Source: Candidatus Saccharimonadota bacterium
Lineage (GTDB): Bacteria; Patescibacteriota; Saccharimonadia; Saccharimonadales; Saccharimonadaceae
Length of the DNA stretch: 45,391 nt
Direction: 5' to 3'
Assembly (NCBI GenBank): GCA_016286785.1
Contig: JAEEUB010000006.1
Span: 1-45,391, forward strand
The position numbers were made by a program, and so were the translations under genes. Numbering within the stretch: position 1 is the stretch's first letter; every line of letters begins with the position of its first letter. This document shows positions 31,494 to 41,136 of this stretch, one piece after another. The notes below the pieces were generated by a model that was given only the letters and a program-made list of their open reading frames with translations, made no database searches and had not been told where the DNA came from.

Positions 31494-31642
31494 TAAGAAG
31501 TAGTGTGCCTTATTTTTATTACTTGATGAGAGCTGGCGACTCTCAGGGGGAAAATAGGGCAGTAATCTTCGGCGCTGAGATGGCAGCCTAGCTAGAGCTG
31601 ACGTCAAAAAAGAATACTAATAACACTAATAAAAGAGGTAGA
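31494..31642 (+). promoter_or_regulatory. Structured leader of rpoBC
   Basis: The leader folds well by eye. A 10-bp helix pairs 31507-31516 (GCCTTATTTT) with 31551-31560 (AAAATAGGGC). Inside it TGAGAG (31527-31532) pairs with CTCTCA (31540-31545) around a 7-nt loop. ATTACT (31518-31523) can pair with AGTAAT (31561-31566), crossing the outer helix to make a pseudoknot or an alternative fold. A GCTG/CAGC hairpin (31574-31587) follows. GAGGT before the ATG is the ribosome site. A regulatory role is inferred. Confidence 0.5.
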
Positions 31643-34600
31643 ATGGCTACAAAACCAAAGTCCGGTGAAAGAGTTTTTTTCACCGAAGGTGACCAAGCAC
31701 TGCCAATTCCGGATCTTACGGCACACCAAAAAGATTCTTGGGCAGACTTTGTCGATAACGGACTAAGGGAAGTTTTTGAGGAGCTAAATCCAATCAAGGA
31801 TTACACCGGCAACAAACTCTCTCTTAGCTTTAAAGAACATTATTTTAAAGAACCAAAAGAAACGGATGCTCAGGCAAAATACAATCTTGCTAGTTACGAA
31901 GCACCGCTTCACGTTGTAGTTGAGGTCGAAAATCTAGAAACTGGAGCCAAAAAAGAACAAGACATCTATTTTGGCGATTACCCATGGATGACTGATCGGG
32001 CTACGTTTATCATTAATGGCACAGAACGCGTAGTTGTTTCACAATTAATTCGTTCAGCTGGCGTTTTCTTTAGTGCCGAAACTATCGGTCTAAAGAGATA
32101 CTACGGAGCAAAGGTAATCCCAGGTCGTGGTGCATGGCTCGAATTTGAAACTGCCGGCAACGGCGCAATGTATGTCAAGATTGATCGTCGCCGCAAAATC
32201 CCAGTAACTACTTTCTTAAGGGCACTAGGATTAACAAAATCCGAAATCAAACAAAGCTTTGCCGCCGTAGACAATGGCGAAAAGAGCTACATCGAAGCAA
32301 CCCTAGAAAAAGACACAACATCTAGCCAAGGCGAGGCGTTACTTGAGGTTTATCGCCGTCTTCGTCCAGGCGACCTAGCGACGGTCGAAAACGCTAAGTC
32401 GATGATTGAAAGAACATTCTTCGATCCAAAGCGTTATGACTATTCAAACGTAGGTAGATTCAAGATTAACCGCAGACTCGGGTTCGATACACCTAACGAT
32501 CCAGAACACCGTACATTGCAAATTGAGGATGTTATTGCGATAATTTCCGAAATTATTCGCCTAAACAACACTCAGGAACCAGCAGACGATATCGATTCGC
32601 TTTCAAACCGTCGTGTAAAACTAGTCGGCGAGCTCGTCCAAAGACAGTTCAGACTAGGTATGCTTCGTCTGCAAAGAAACATTTTAGACCGCATGTCGAT
32701 GGCAAACCCAGAAGAAGTTACGCCGTCCCAACTTCTAAATCCTCGTCCGGTAGTGGCGGCAGTAAAAGAATTCTTTGCTACCTCTCAGCTTTCACAATTA
32801 ATGGACGAAGTTAACCCATTCTCGGAGCTAGCTCACAAAAGGCGTCTAAGCTCGATGGGGCCTGGTGGTTTAACCCGTGAGCGTGCTGGGTTTGATGTGC
32901 GCGATGCCCACCCAACCCATTATGGCCGTATTTGTACCGTGGAAACACCAGAAGGCGGCAACGTGGGGCTTGTACTTAACTTTGCTACTTACGCCAAAAT
33001 CAACGAATACGGATTTATCGAAGCGCCATACCGTGTCGTTAAAAATGGCAAAGTTACCGACGAAATTGTTTACATGGACGCCGATACCGAAAAAGACAAA
33101 GTAATCGCAGATGCCTCGGTTAAGCTAGATAAGGATGGAAAATTTGTAGAAGATTGGGTTTCTGCCCGTGTGCATGGCACGCCAGCTCAGGCCGAAGCAT
33201 CAACAGTGACCCATATCGATGCAGCACACAAGGAAATTCTTGGCGTATCAGCATCGCTGATTCCATTTGTCGAGAAAAACCGCGTAGACCGCTCTCTAAT
33301 GGCCTGCGCAATGCAAAAACAGGCTGTACCGCTACTAAGAAATGATAACCCAATCGTGGGTACCGGTATTGAGGGCGAAGTCGCCAAAAACACTTCCCAA
33401 TTAGTAACAGCAATCGGCAAAGGGGTGGTAAAGAAAGCCGATGGCGATTCTGTGATAGTTACTTATGACAAGGGTGGTGATATCGAATATAAATTACAAC
33501 ACTTCGAAAAGACCAACGACGACCGTTGCTACAACCAAAGATGCGTCGCCGCTCGAGGTCAAAAAGTCAAAAAGGGCGATATCCTGATTGAAGGCGCCTC
33601 CATCAATAACGGCGAGCTCGCCCTTGGCCGTGATCTCATAGTCGCTTTCATGCCTTGGCGTGGCTACAACATGGACGACGCCATCGTTATTTCAAATCGT
33701 TTGGTTGAAGACGATACATTAACGTCCATCAATATAAAGGATTTCGACGTAGAAGTTCGTGAAACCAAATTGGGTCCAGAGCAAGTCACAAGAGACATTC
33801 CAAACGTATCGGAGCACTCACTTCGCCATCTCGGTGAAGACGGTATCGTCACTATTGGCTCAGAAGTCAAAAACGGAGACATCCTAGTAGGTAAGATTAC
33901 GCCAAAAGGTGAGCAAGAACTAAGTTCTGAAGAGAGGTTACTCCGTGCAATCTTCGGCGAAAAAGCCAAGGATGTACGTGATACCTCAATTCGTATGAAC
34001 GGCTCATCAACCGGCAAGGTCGTAGATGTACGCGTTTACACCAGAGAGCAAGGACACGAGCTAAAAGCTGGCGTAATCATGCAAATCAAGATCTTTGTAG
34101 CCGAAATGCGTAAAATCGGTGTTGGCGATAAGCTCGCTGGACGCCACGGCAACAAAGGTGTAGTATCCCGTGTATTGCCAGTTGAAGATATGCCGTTTAT
34201 GGAGGATGGTACTCCTGTAGATATTGTTCTTTCACCGATGGGCGTACCTTCCCGTATGAACCTAGGCCAGCTATTTGAAACGCACCTTGGTATGGCAGCC
34301 AGAGCCTTAGGCTATAAAGTCGCAACACCTTCATTTAACGGTGTACCAGATGAAAAAATCTCAGAAGAGCTCAAAAAAGCAGGCCTAGCTGAAGATGGTA
34401 GAGTTCAACTATACGATGGACTAACTGGCGAACCATTCAACGAAAGAACTTCCGTTGGGGTAATGCATATGCTAAAGCTTCATCACATGGTAGAAGATAA
34501 AATTCATGCCCGTTCAACTGGACCTTACACCATGGTTACCCAGCAGCCGCTAGGTGGTAAAGCTCAAAATGGTGGCCAAAGGTTTGGGGAAATGGAAGTC

Positions 34601-35023
34601 TGGGCGCTAGAAGCTTATGGCGCAGCAACTACACTTCAAGAAATGTTAACAATAAAGTCCGATGACGTCTACGGCCGTGCTAAGGCTTACGAAGCAATCA
34701 TCAAACACGAGCCAATTGAAGGACCAAAGCTCCCAGAAGGATTTAATGTTCTGGTAAAAGAATTACAAGGTTTAGGTCTCAAAGTTGACCTTCTAGACCA
34801 CGGCGAATCAGCCGATGCGGGCGACGTCATCGAACGCACTTCGAAAGAAATCGAAAAATCGAAAGATGATCAATCCATCTACGATCAGCACAAAAAGGAT
34901 ACCGAACCGGAAATCTATGACCTCGACGAATCAGAGGCCGAAGCAATGATCGCCGAAGAAGGTATCGATATTAATGAGGAAGACGAAGACGATGGTGCAG
35001 TTGACCTCGGAGAGGAGTTCTAA
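31643..35023 (+). CDS. rpoB: RNA polymerase beta subunit
   Basis: This 1126-aa beta subunit forms one side of the RNA polymerase active cleft. The rifampicin-pocket region QLSQLMDEVNPFSELAHKRR-LSSMGPGGLTRERAGFDVRD is intact, with Val at the E. coli N518 position and Met at L533. PWRGYNMDDAIVIS, GDKLAGRHGNKGVVS and the C-terminal GGQRFGEMEVWALEAYGAA are all present. It is a compact form without the large lineage inserts of E. coli. An acidic tail (INEEDEDDGAVDLGEEF) ends the protein. rplJ and rplL, usual upstream partners, are not here. rpoC follows after one base. Confidence 0.97.
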   Translation: MATKPKSGERVFFTEGDQALPIPDLTAHQKDSWADFVDNGLREVFEELNPIKDYTGNKLSLSFKEHYFKEPKETDAQAKYNLASYEAPLHVVVEVENLETGAKKEQDIYFGDYPWMTDRATFIINGTERVVVSQLIRSAGVFFSAETIGLKRYYGAKVIPGRGAWLEFETAGNGAMYVKIDRRRKIPVTTFLRALGLTKSEIKQSFAAVDNGEKSYIEATLEKDTTSSQGEALLEVYRRLRPGDLATVENAKSMIERTFFDPKRYDYSNVGRFKINRRLGFDTPNDPEHRTLQIEDVIAIISEIIRLNNTQEPADDIDSLSNRRVKLVGELVQRQFRLGMLRLQRNILDRMSMANPEEVTPSQLLNPRPVVAAVKEFFATSQLSQLMDEVNPFSELAHKRRLSSMGPGGLTRERAGFDVRDAHPTHYGRICTVETPEGGNVGLVLNFATYAKINEYGFIEAPYRVVKNGKVTDEIVYMDADTEKDKVIADASVKLDKDGKFVEDWVSARVHGTPAQAEASTVTHIDAAHKEILGVSASLIPFVEKNRVDRSLMACAMQKQAVPLLRNDNPIVGTGIEGEVAKNTSQLVTAIGKGVVKKADGDSVIVTYDKGGDIEYKLQHFEKTNDDRCYNQRCVAARGQKVKKGDILIEGASINNGELALGRDLIVAFMPWRGYNMDDAIVISNRLVEDDTLTSINIKDFDVEVRETKLGPEQVTRDIPNVSEHSLRHLGEDGIVTIGSEVKNGDILVGKITPKGEQELSSEERLLRAIFGEKAKDVRDTSIRMNGSSTGKVVDVRVYTREQGHELKAGVIMQIKIFVAEMRKIGVGDKLAGRHGNKGVVSRVLPVEDMPFMEDGTPVDIVLSPMGVPSRMNLGQLFETHLGMAARALGYKVATPSFNGVPDEKISEELKKAGLAEDGRVQLYDGLTGEPFNERTSVGVMHMLKLHHMVEDKIHARSTGPYTMVTQQPLGGKAQNGGQRFGEMEVWALEAYGAATTLQEMLTIKSDDVYGRAKAYEAIIKHEPIEGPKLPEGFNVLVKELQGLGLKVDLLDHGESADAGDVIERTSKEIEKSKDDQSIYDQHKKDTEPEIYDLDESEAEAMIAEEGIDINEEDEDDGAVDLGEEF

Positions 35024-35024
35024 G

Positions 35025-38000
35025 ATGGCTTGGATGGATAATTTCATAAGCGCATCAGATTTCGACTCTATCAGATTAACAATAGCGAGTCGAGACGATA
35101 TCTTGAATTGGAGCTATGGTGAAGTTACTAAACCAGAAACAATCAACTATCGTACCCAAAAACCAGAACGAGATGGCTTGTTCTGTGAGAGAATCTTTGG
35201 ACCAACCAAGGATATAAATCCGCACGATTCCAAATTAAAAGGTGTCCGCTCGCGCGAAGCTGCGGTTGATAAAGAGGGCAACCTTGTTACTAAATCGATT
35301 ACGCGCCGGGAAAGAATGGGGCACATCGAATTGGCTGCACCAGTTGCGCATATATGGTTTATGCGTGGAATCCCTTCCGCTCTAAGCTTACTGCTAGATA
35401 TTACTGTTAAAAACATCGAAAGAGTAGTTTATTTTGCAACTTACCTTATAACCGATGCAAAAACAGAAGAAATCCAAAAAACCTTGGAGCAGCTAGAGAG
35501 TCAAACGAGAGACGCCGAAATGGCCATCAAGATTCGTTACGATAAAGAAGCAAAAGTAAAAGGCGCAGATATCAAAGCTTTGGCCGAAGAACAGGCAAAA
35601 GAGTTAGAAGAGCTAGAGTCCGAATATCAAACCAATAAATCAACTCTAGAATCATTCAAAAAAGGCAATACAATTACCGAAGTTCAATATCGTAATCTAC
35701 CAGAAGAATATGAAGATCTAATTACGGTAGAGATGGGCGCAACCGCAATTAAAAAAATGCTCGACGAAATTGACCTTGATAAGCTAATCGAGGATTTGCA
35801 TAAAGAAGAGGAAGAGGCTAAAGGTCAAAAAGAGAAAAGAATCCAAAAGAGACTAAAAACTTTGGAAGGTATGCAGTCTGCCGGGATTAAGCCAGAGGAT
35901 CTTATTCTTACGGTTATTCCAGTTATTCCGCCAGATCTAAGGCCAATGATTGCATTACCGGGTGGCAGGTTTGCTACGTCAGATCTAAATGACCTTTACC
36001 GCCGCGTTATTAACCGTAACAACCGTCTTAAAAAACTAATGGATCTACATGCCCCCGAGGTTATTTGTAGAAATGAGATGAGGATGCTACAAGAAGCGGT
36101 AGATGCATTAATTGATAATTCTGCTGCTCATGGCTCAAGAGGCGCAAGCTCTACTAATGGTAGGAGAAAACTAAAATCTTTGTCCGATCTCTTAAAGGGT
36201 AAACAGGGTAGATTCCGCCAAAACCTACTAGGTAAACGTGTAGATTATTCTGGACGCTCCGTGATTGTTGTGGGTCCAGAGCTTAAACTCAACGAATGCG
36301 GCTTACCAAAACAAATGGCGCTCGAACTCTTTAAACCCTTCGTTATCTCTTGGTTAATCGGAAACGAATACGCTAATAACATTCGGGCAGCCTCAAGGCT
36401 AATCGAAGCCAAAGAGACTATAGTATGGGACGCGCTAGACGAAGTAATTAAAGGTAAATATGTACTATTAAACCGCGCGCCGTCTTTGCATAGACTGTCT
36501 GTACAGGCATTTCAACCAAGATTAATCGATGGTAAAGCCATAAAACTACATCCACTCGTAGCATCAGGCTTTAACGCCGACTACGATGGTGACCAAATGG
36601 CAGTCCACCTACCTTTGTCGGATGCCGCTCAGGCAGAAGCCAAAGAATTGATGTCCGCATCGAGAAACCTTCTAAAGCCGGCCGATGGCTCACCAGTACT
36701 TGCTATTTATCAGGACGTAGTGCTGGGCGCTTATTATCTAACGTACGATAAACCAGGCACCGACACGGATAAACCAAAAGCATTCTCTAGCGTTTACGAA
36801 GCCGAAATGGCATACGATCAGGGCGTTATTGCCTTGCAGACTCCAATTAGAGTCTTTGCAAAGAAAGAAATCCGCAATACTACCCTTGGTCGAGTAATCT
36901 TTAACGAAATCTTGCCAAAGGAATATCCATATGACAACTCGGTGCAAACTAAGAAACATCTATCGAAGGTTATGGCAGATATCTTTGACCTTTACGGCTC
37001 GGATGTAATGGTAAAAACCGCAGACGCATTAAAGGATCTAGCATTCGAATACGAAACAATTGCATCAATCTCGACCGCTAAAGATGATTATCCAACCTAC
37101 GATGAAATCGATGACTTTATCGCCGAAGGTGATGCCAAAACTGCAATGATTCAGGAGCAATTTAACGACGGCTTAGTCACCGAAGAAGAGCGCCATAAAT
37201 TAACTATTGCCAACTGGCGTGACATCGACAAGAGAATTTCAGAATTCTTGCAGACAAAACTATCTGAAATGGACACCGATATCGCCGTAATGGTAAACTC
37301 CGGTGCTCGTGGTAACATTTCGAACATCAAGCTTGCATCTGCCGAAATTGGCATCATGGTAGATATCAATAACAACGAAATCGAATTACCAGTCAAATCT
37401 TCATACAAAAAAGGCTTAAACACACTTGAGTCATTTATCGCGACTCGAGGTGCCCGCCAAGGTCAAGTATCGACAGCCCTACGTACTGCCGACTCCGGTT
37501 ATCTAACTCGTAGGCTAGTTGATGTATCTCAAGACGTCTTTACCTCAGATGAGGAAGCTCCAGATCCAGGATTTACGGTCTACCGCAACGAAACCGATGC
37601 ATCTGGCATTGACTTTAAAGCTAGACTAGTTGGTCGTTACACTGCCGAGCCAATTCCGGGGTATCTAGAAGCCAACGAATTAATCACTAAAGAAATGGCA
37701 GAGCAAATCGAGGCCGATGATAACATTTCATCTGTTAAGATTCAGTCAATCTTGTCCACTACTGCGGTAAATGGAATTCCACGCAAAGCCTACGGCGTTG
37801 ATATGTCAACCAGAACACTAGTTGCCGCAAACGAACCAGTTGGTGTTATAGCCGCGCAATCATTAGGTGAGCCAGGCACGCAGCTTACGCTCGATACTAA
37901 GCACGGCTCAGGCGTTGCAGGTTCTGGTGCTATCGCAAGAGGCCTTCCTCGTGTTGAGGAGCTCCTAGAGGCTCGCTCACCTAAAGGTCAAGCCTATGTC

Positions 38001-38858
38001 TCGCCTATTGATGGTGTAGTCAATATTTGGGAAGACAATAATCATTATATTGTCGAAATTACACCTCAATCTGGTGCCGTTGAAAGATTCGAACTTGAAA
38101 ACCGTAAGCCAGCAGTCAAGGACGGCGCAAGCGTTAAGGCGGGCGCAACGCTTGTTAAAAAGAGTGGTGATAAAGCCGCAATTAAAGCCCCGCACGACGG
38201 TGTTGTGGAACTAGTAAAAGATGCTATTATGCTAGTATCTTCGGCTTCAACTCCAGTTAGAATCGAAATACCAGGTGATGCCGAGCTCGTAGTTAAAAGC
38301 AATGACACCGTAGAGGCGGGCGATAGGTTAACCGTAGGATCTCTTAATCTTCAAGACTTAATGAAATATAAGGGTGTTGAAGAAACTGAACGCTATATTA
38401 TGAACGATGTTCTAAGCGTATACGCAGCACAAGGTCACGAGATTTCGCCAAAACACCTTGAAATTATCGTACATCAAATGTTCTCGAGAGTACAAATAAA
38501 CGAACCTGGAGATTCGGAATTTGTATCTGGCGATATCGTGTCAAGAGCGATGGTTGTAACGGTGAATAAAGAGCTAGAAGCGGCCGGCAAAGAGCCAGCA
38601 ACCTATACTAACCTTCTACTTGGTATTACAAAGGTGTCAATCTTCTCAGATTCGTTCTTATCTGCAGCATCATTCCAAGATACTACTAGGGTATTAATTA
38701 ACGCTGCGATTAACGGACGCGTAGATCACCTCAGAGGTCTAAAAGAGAATGTGATTATTGGCCGTAAGATACCAGTAGGTACTGGCGTAGCCCCACTCGA
38801 AAGTTTTGAGACGGCCGGGCAAAAAGAACCCACCGAAGAAGATTTAGAAAATCTTTAA
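35025..38858 (+). CDS. rpoC: RNA polymerase beta' subunit lacking both zinc-binding sites
   Basis: The 1277-aa beta' subunit carries the catalytic motif NADYDGDQMAVHLPLS (near 36574-36621), the clamp and bridge helix regions, and VGVIAAQSLGEPGTQLTLDTKH. I start at 35025, one base after the rpoB stop; the longer frame from 34974 would overlap rpoB. Two things are odd. The N-terminal zinc site (residues ~60-92), normally four Cys between IFGPTKD and RRERMGH, has none. The second site has EEAPDP for EEDCGT and STTAVNGIPRKAYG for the usual Cys-bearing segment. Only three Cys remain in the whole protein. A charged coiled-coil insert lies at ~145-225. Confidence 0.96.
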   Translation: MAWMDNFISASDFDSIRLTIASRDDILNWSYGEVTKPETINYRTQKPERDGLFCERIFGPTKDINPHDSKLKGVRSREAAVDKEGNLVTKSITRRERMGHIELAAPVAHIWFMRGIPSALSLLLDITVKNIERVVYFATYLITDAKTEEIQKTLEQLESQTRDAEMAIKIRYDKEAKVKGADIKALAEEQAKELEELESEYQTNKSTLESFKKGNTITEVQYRNLPEEYEDLITVEMGATAIKKMLDEIDLDKLIEDLHKEEEEAKGQKEKRIQKRLKTLEGMQSAGIKPEDLILTVIPVIPPDLRPMIALPGGRFATSDLNDLYRRVINRNNRLKKLMDLHAPEVICRNEMRMLQEAVDALIDNSAAHGSRGASSTNGRRKLKSLSDLLKGKQGRFRQNLLGKRVDYSGRSVIVVGPELKLNECGLPKQMALELFKPFVISWLIGNEYANNIRAASRLIEAKETIVWDALDEVIKGKYVLLNRAPSLHRLSVQAFQPRLIDGKAIKLHPLVASGFNADYDGDQMAVHLPLSDAAQAEAKELMSASRNLLKPADGSPVLAIYQDVVLGAYYLTYDKPGTDTDKPKAFSSVYEAEMAYDQGVIALQTPIRVFAKKEIRNTTLGRVIFNEILPKEYPYDNSVQTKKHLSKVMADIFDLYGSDVMVKTADALKDLAFEYETIASISTAKDDYPTYDEIDDFIAEGDAKTAMIQEQFNDGLVTEEERHKLTIANWRDIDKRISEFLQTKLSEMDTDIAVMVNSGARGNISNIKLASAEIGIMVDINNNEIELPVKSSYKKGLNTLESFIATRGARQGQVSTALRTADSGYLTRRLVDVSQDVFTSDEEAPDPGFTVYRNETDASGIDFKARLVGRYTAEPIPGYLEANELITKEMAEQIEADDNISSVKIQSILSTTAVNGIPRKAYGVDMSTRTLVAANEPVGVIAAQSLGEPGTQLTLDTKHGSGVAGSGAIARGLPRVEELLEARSPKGQAYVSPIDGVVNIWEDNNHYIVEITPQSGAVERFELENRKPAVKDGASVKAGATLVKKSGDKAAIKAPHDGVVELVKDAIMLVSSASTPVRIEIPGDAELVVKSNDTVEAGDRLTVGSLNLQDLMKYKGVEETERYIMNDVLSVYAAQGHEISPKHLEIIVHQMFSRVQINEPGDSEFVSGDIVSRAMVVTVNKELEAAGKEPATYTNLLLGITKVSIFSDSFLSAASFQDTTRVLINAAINGRVDHLRGLKENVIIGRKIPVGTGVAPLESFETAGQKEPTEEDLENL

Positions 38859-38872
38859 CGAGTGGTAAACCG

Positions 38873-38901
38873 AAAAATCCCCCACCTAAAGGGGGATTTT
38901 T
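38873..38901 (+). terminator. Terminator of rpoBC
   Basis: AAAAATCCCCC, ACCTAAA loop, GGGGGATTTTT. Confidence 0.92.
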
Positions 38902-38944
38902 CAGCGCAATACGCTTTTTAGACTTCCAAAAACAATCTAAGTAT

Positions 38945-38957
38945 GCTAATATATAAT
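38945..38957 (+). promoter_or_regulatory. secY promoter region
   Basis: Overlapping -10 candidates: TAATAT (38947-38952, preceded by TGC) and TATAAT (38952-38957). Either excludes the upstream ATG at 38943 from the mRNA and supports the ATG at 38979, which has AAGAGGT just before it. Confidence 0.55.
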
Positions 38958-38978
38958 ATAGTTGTTATAAGAGGTATT

Positions 38979-40409
38979 ATGCATTTCAAGACTATTTTCA
39001 AATCCCTAAAGAACAAAGACATGTTAAAGCGAGTATTTATAATACTCGGAATTATAGTGGCCTACAGGTTACTAGCTCAAATCCCAGTACCAATGGGCGA
39101 CGCTTCCACATTTAAAGAAGCAGTGTCAAATTTAATGGAGAAATCCGATTTTTCAAGTTTTTTAAACTTGATCTCTGGTGGCGGACTAGCCTCGTTTAGT
39201 ATTATTTTGGTTGGCTTGTCCCCTTATATTACCGGCTCGATCGTGATTCAACTTTTGACTAAGGCTATCCCGTCTTTAGAAGAAATATCAAACGATGGCG
39301 AAACGGGCCGCCGTAAAATAAATCAATGGACCAGAATGCTTACGGTGCCTCTTGCCATTATTCAATCTATTGCATATATCTTTATCCTGTATCAATCAAC
39401 GCTATCTGCAAACATTGCATCAGATTTTACTCCAACTTTTAACGACTGGGCACTCTCAGTTACATCGATGACTGCTGGTTCACTCATCCTTATGTGGCTC
39501 GGCGAGCTAATTACCGAACAGGGCGTCGGCAATGGTATCTCGACATTGATTTTTGCATCAATTATATCTCAGTTACCAACAACCATGGCGTCACTTGGTG
39601 CGGCACTCTTTAATACCGACAAGGGAATGCTTGAGTTATTCGGATTAGAAATACCAGTTGATCCAACAACATTCTGGATTCTTCTAGGATTCTCTGTAGC
39701 AATGCTTGTAGTTATCTACTTCTTGGTAAAGCTAAACGAAGCTCAACGAATAATAACCATCAATTATGCCAAGAGAGTACATGGCAATTCGTCTTATGGC
39801 GGCATTAAGTCCATCTTACCAATTAAACTAATAGCAGCAGGCGTAATTCCAGTAATCTTTGCTACCGCTTTTTTGTCGTTGCCAGCTCTAGTTGGCCAAG
39901 TGATTACATCCATAGATTCTGGAAATGAATTCGGTGAAATGCTTGTCAGCGTCTTTTCTGCACCGTCAGCAAATAATTTTAGCACCATGTATCCAGATGG
40001 CATAACATTGCAATGGTTCGTTTACCCGGCGCTCTATTTTGTGTTGGTATTCATCTTTACGTATTTTTATACGTCAATCATCTTTAATACTAAAGAGATT
40101 GCCGATAATTTGCAAAAACAGGGCGGCTTTATTGAGGGAGTTAGACCAGGTATCACTACAGCCAATTACCTAAGCAAAGTGGTAAATAGATTAGATTTAT
40201 TTGGCGCTTTAGCATTAGGCATTATTGCTATGCTTCCATTCATTACAGATTACGTCTTCATTGTGACTACAGGTGCCCCAATCGGTTTATCGATTTCCGG
40301 AACAGGACTTCTAATTGTAGTGACGGTGGCACTTGAGAATCTACGGTCGATAGATTCAAGAGCATTAATGGTAACATACGACGATTTTAATAATGAGTCT
40401 AGAAATTAA
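38979..40409 (+). CDS. secY: Preprotein translocase subunit SecY
   Basis: SecY forms the membrane channel of the Sec secretion pathway. The 476-aa protein has about ten helices and family segments RVFIILGIIVAYRLLAQIPVP, GGGLASFSIILVGLSPYITGSIVIQLL, NGISTLIFASI, and the cytoplasmic-loop stretch IIFNTKEIADNLQKQGGFIEGVRPG. I prefer the ATG at 38979 (AAGAGGT ribosome site) over one at 38943, which lies at the promoter. SecY normally follows rplO; here it follows rpoBC. Its last 17 bases overlap the sortase gene. Confidence 0.95.
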   Translation: MHFKTIFKSLKNKDMLKRVFIILGIIVAYRLLAQIPVPMGDASTFKEAVSNLMEKSDFSSFLNLISGGGLASFSIILVGLSPYITGSIVIQLLTKAIPSLEEISNDGETGRRKINQWTRMLTVPLAIIQSIAYIFILYQSTLSANIASDFTPTFNDWALSVTSMTAGSLILMWLGELITEQGVGNGISTLIFASIISQLPTTMASLGAALFNTDKGMLELFGLEIPVDPTTFWILLGFSVAMLVVIYFLVKLNEAQRIITINYAKRVHGNSSYGGIKSILPIKLIAAGVIPVIFATAFLSLPALVGQVITSIDSGNEFGEMLVSVFSAPSANNFSTMYPDGITLQWFVYPALYFVLVFIFTYFYTSIIFNTKEIADNLQKQGGFIEGVRPGITTANYLSKVVNRLDLFGALALGIIAMLPFITDYVFIVTTGAPIGLSISGTGLLIVVTVALENLRSIDSRALMVTYDDFNNESRN

Positions 40410-41079
40410 GGGTTGGCGAAAAATTATTAAATGGGTGGCTTGGTTCCTAATTGCTACTCTACTCTTAACTTTTTTTATTAAAGTTGCAACTTACGAAAAT
40501 CAATACTATAACGAAAAAGAGGGTTCGGAACGAGAAGTCACAACAAACAGAGCCGCCGAAGAAGAACTAATCGAAGAAGAACCTACCGAAGAAGAAGTGC
40601 GAGAATACACCGTAGCTGCAGATCGTCCACGTTATCTAACTATCGAAAAACTAGGAATAAGAAACGCTAGAATTTTGCCCATGGGCGTAAATGCATCCGG
40701 TGAACTAGATACTCCTCAAAACATTTTCGACGTTGGCTGGTATAACGCATCAGGAAAACCAGGACAAGGCGGCACAATGATTATAGATGGCCACAATGGT
40801 GGCCCGCACGTTCTAGGCGTATTTAAAGCTACCCCAAGTCTGTCCGAAGGAGATATTATTACAGTCGAGCGCGGCGATGGAATAAAATACAATTATTCTG
40901 TTATGGAAAATAAATCCGTACCCCTAAGCGAATCAGATAAATACATGGTAACTGCATCAAAAAGTCCAGTCAAAGGCAAAGAGTCGGTGACCCTAATCAC
41001 CTGTACTGGCGAGTGGTCGCAGACGCAAGGTACGTATCTCTCTAGGCAGTTTACGCGAGCCGTAATCGTAGAAGACTAA
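40393..41079 (+). CDS. Sortase (class F-like)
   Basis: This 228-aa transpeptidase has an N-terminal membrane helix (~12-32), a Glu-rich spacer (~42-72) and a sortase beta-barrel. The catalytic triad is visible: His134 in IIDGHNGG, Cys204 in LITCTGEW, Arg218 in YLSRQF. Sortases cut an LPxTG-like signal and link surface proteins to the wall. The short domain and the GWY...PGQGG-GH spacing look most like class F or E enzymes. The Cna-B protein at the window start carries PETG and may be a substrate. It overlaps secY by 17 bases, an unusual pairing of export channel and anchoring enzyme. Confidence 0.88.
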   Translation: MSLEIKGWRKIIKWVAWFLIATLLLTFFIKVATYENQYYNEKEGSEREVTTNRAAEEELIEEEPTEEEVREYTVAADRPRYLTIEKLGIRNARILPMGVNASGELDTPQNIFDVGWYNASGKPGQGGTMIIDGHNGGPHVLGVFKATPSLSEGDIITVERGDGIKYNYSVMENKSVPLSESDKYMVTASKSPVKGKESVTLITCTGEWSQTQGTYLSRQFTRAVIVED

Positions 41080-41094
41080 TTCAAAATTTAATGC

Positions 41095-41123
41095 TTTACA
41101 ACTAAAGCTATTTGTGATAAACT
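41095..41123 (+). promoter_or_regulatory. Promoter of infA and the downstream ribosomal operon
   Basis: TTTACA (41095-41100), 17-bp spacer, TGA-TAAACT (-10 at 41118-41123). The leader to the ATG at 41137 is very short (~7 nt). Confidence 0.6.
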
Positions 41124-41136
41124 TAAATAGTAATTT

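Noticed and set aside
34974-35024. Upstream ATG giving a longer RpoC
   Set aside because: It would overlap rpoB by 50 bases and add residues not found in the family; the ATG at 35025 has a purine-rich site and fits the usual MAWMDNF-type start.
38943-38978. Upstream ATG giving a longer SecY
   Set aside because: It overlaps the likely -10 region and lacks a ribosome site; the ATG at 38979 has AAGAGGT.
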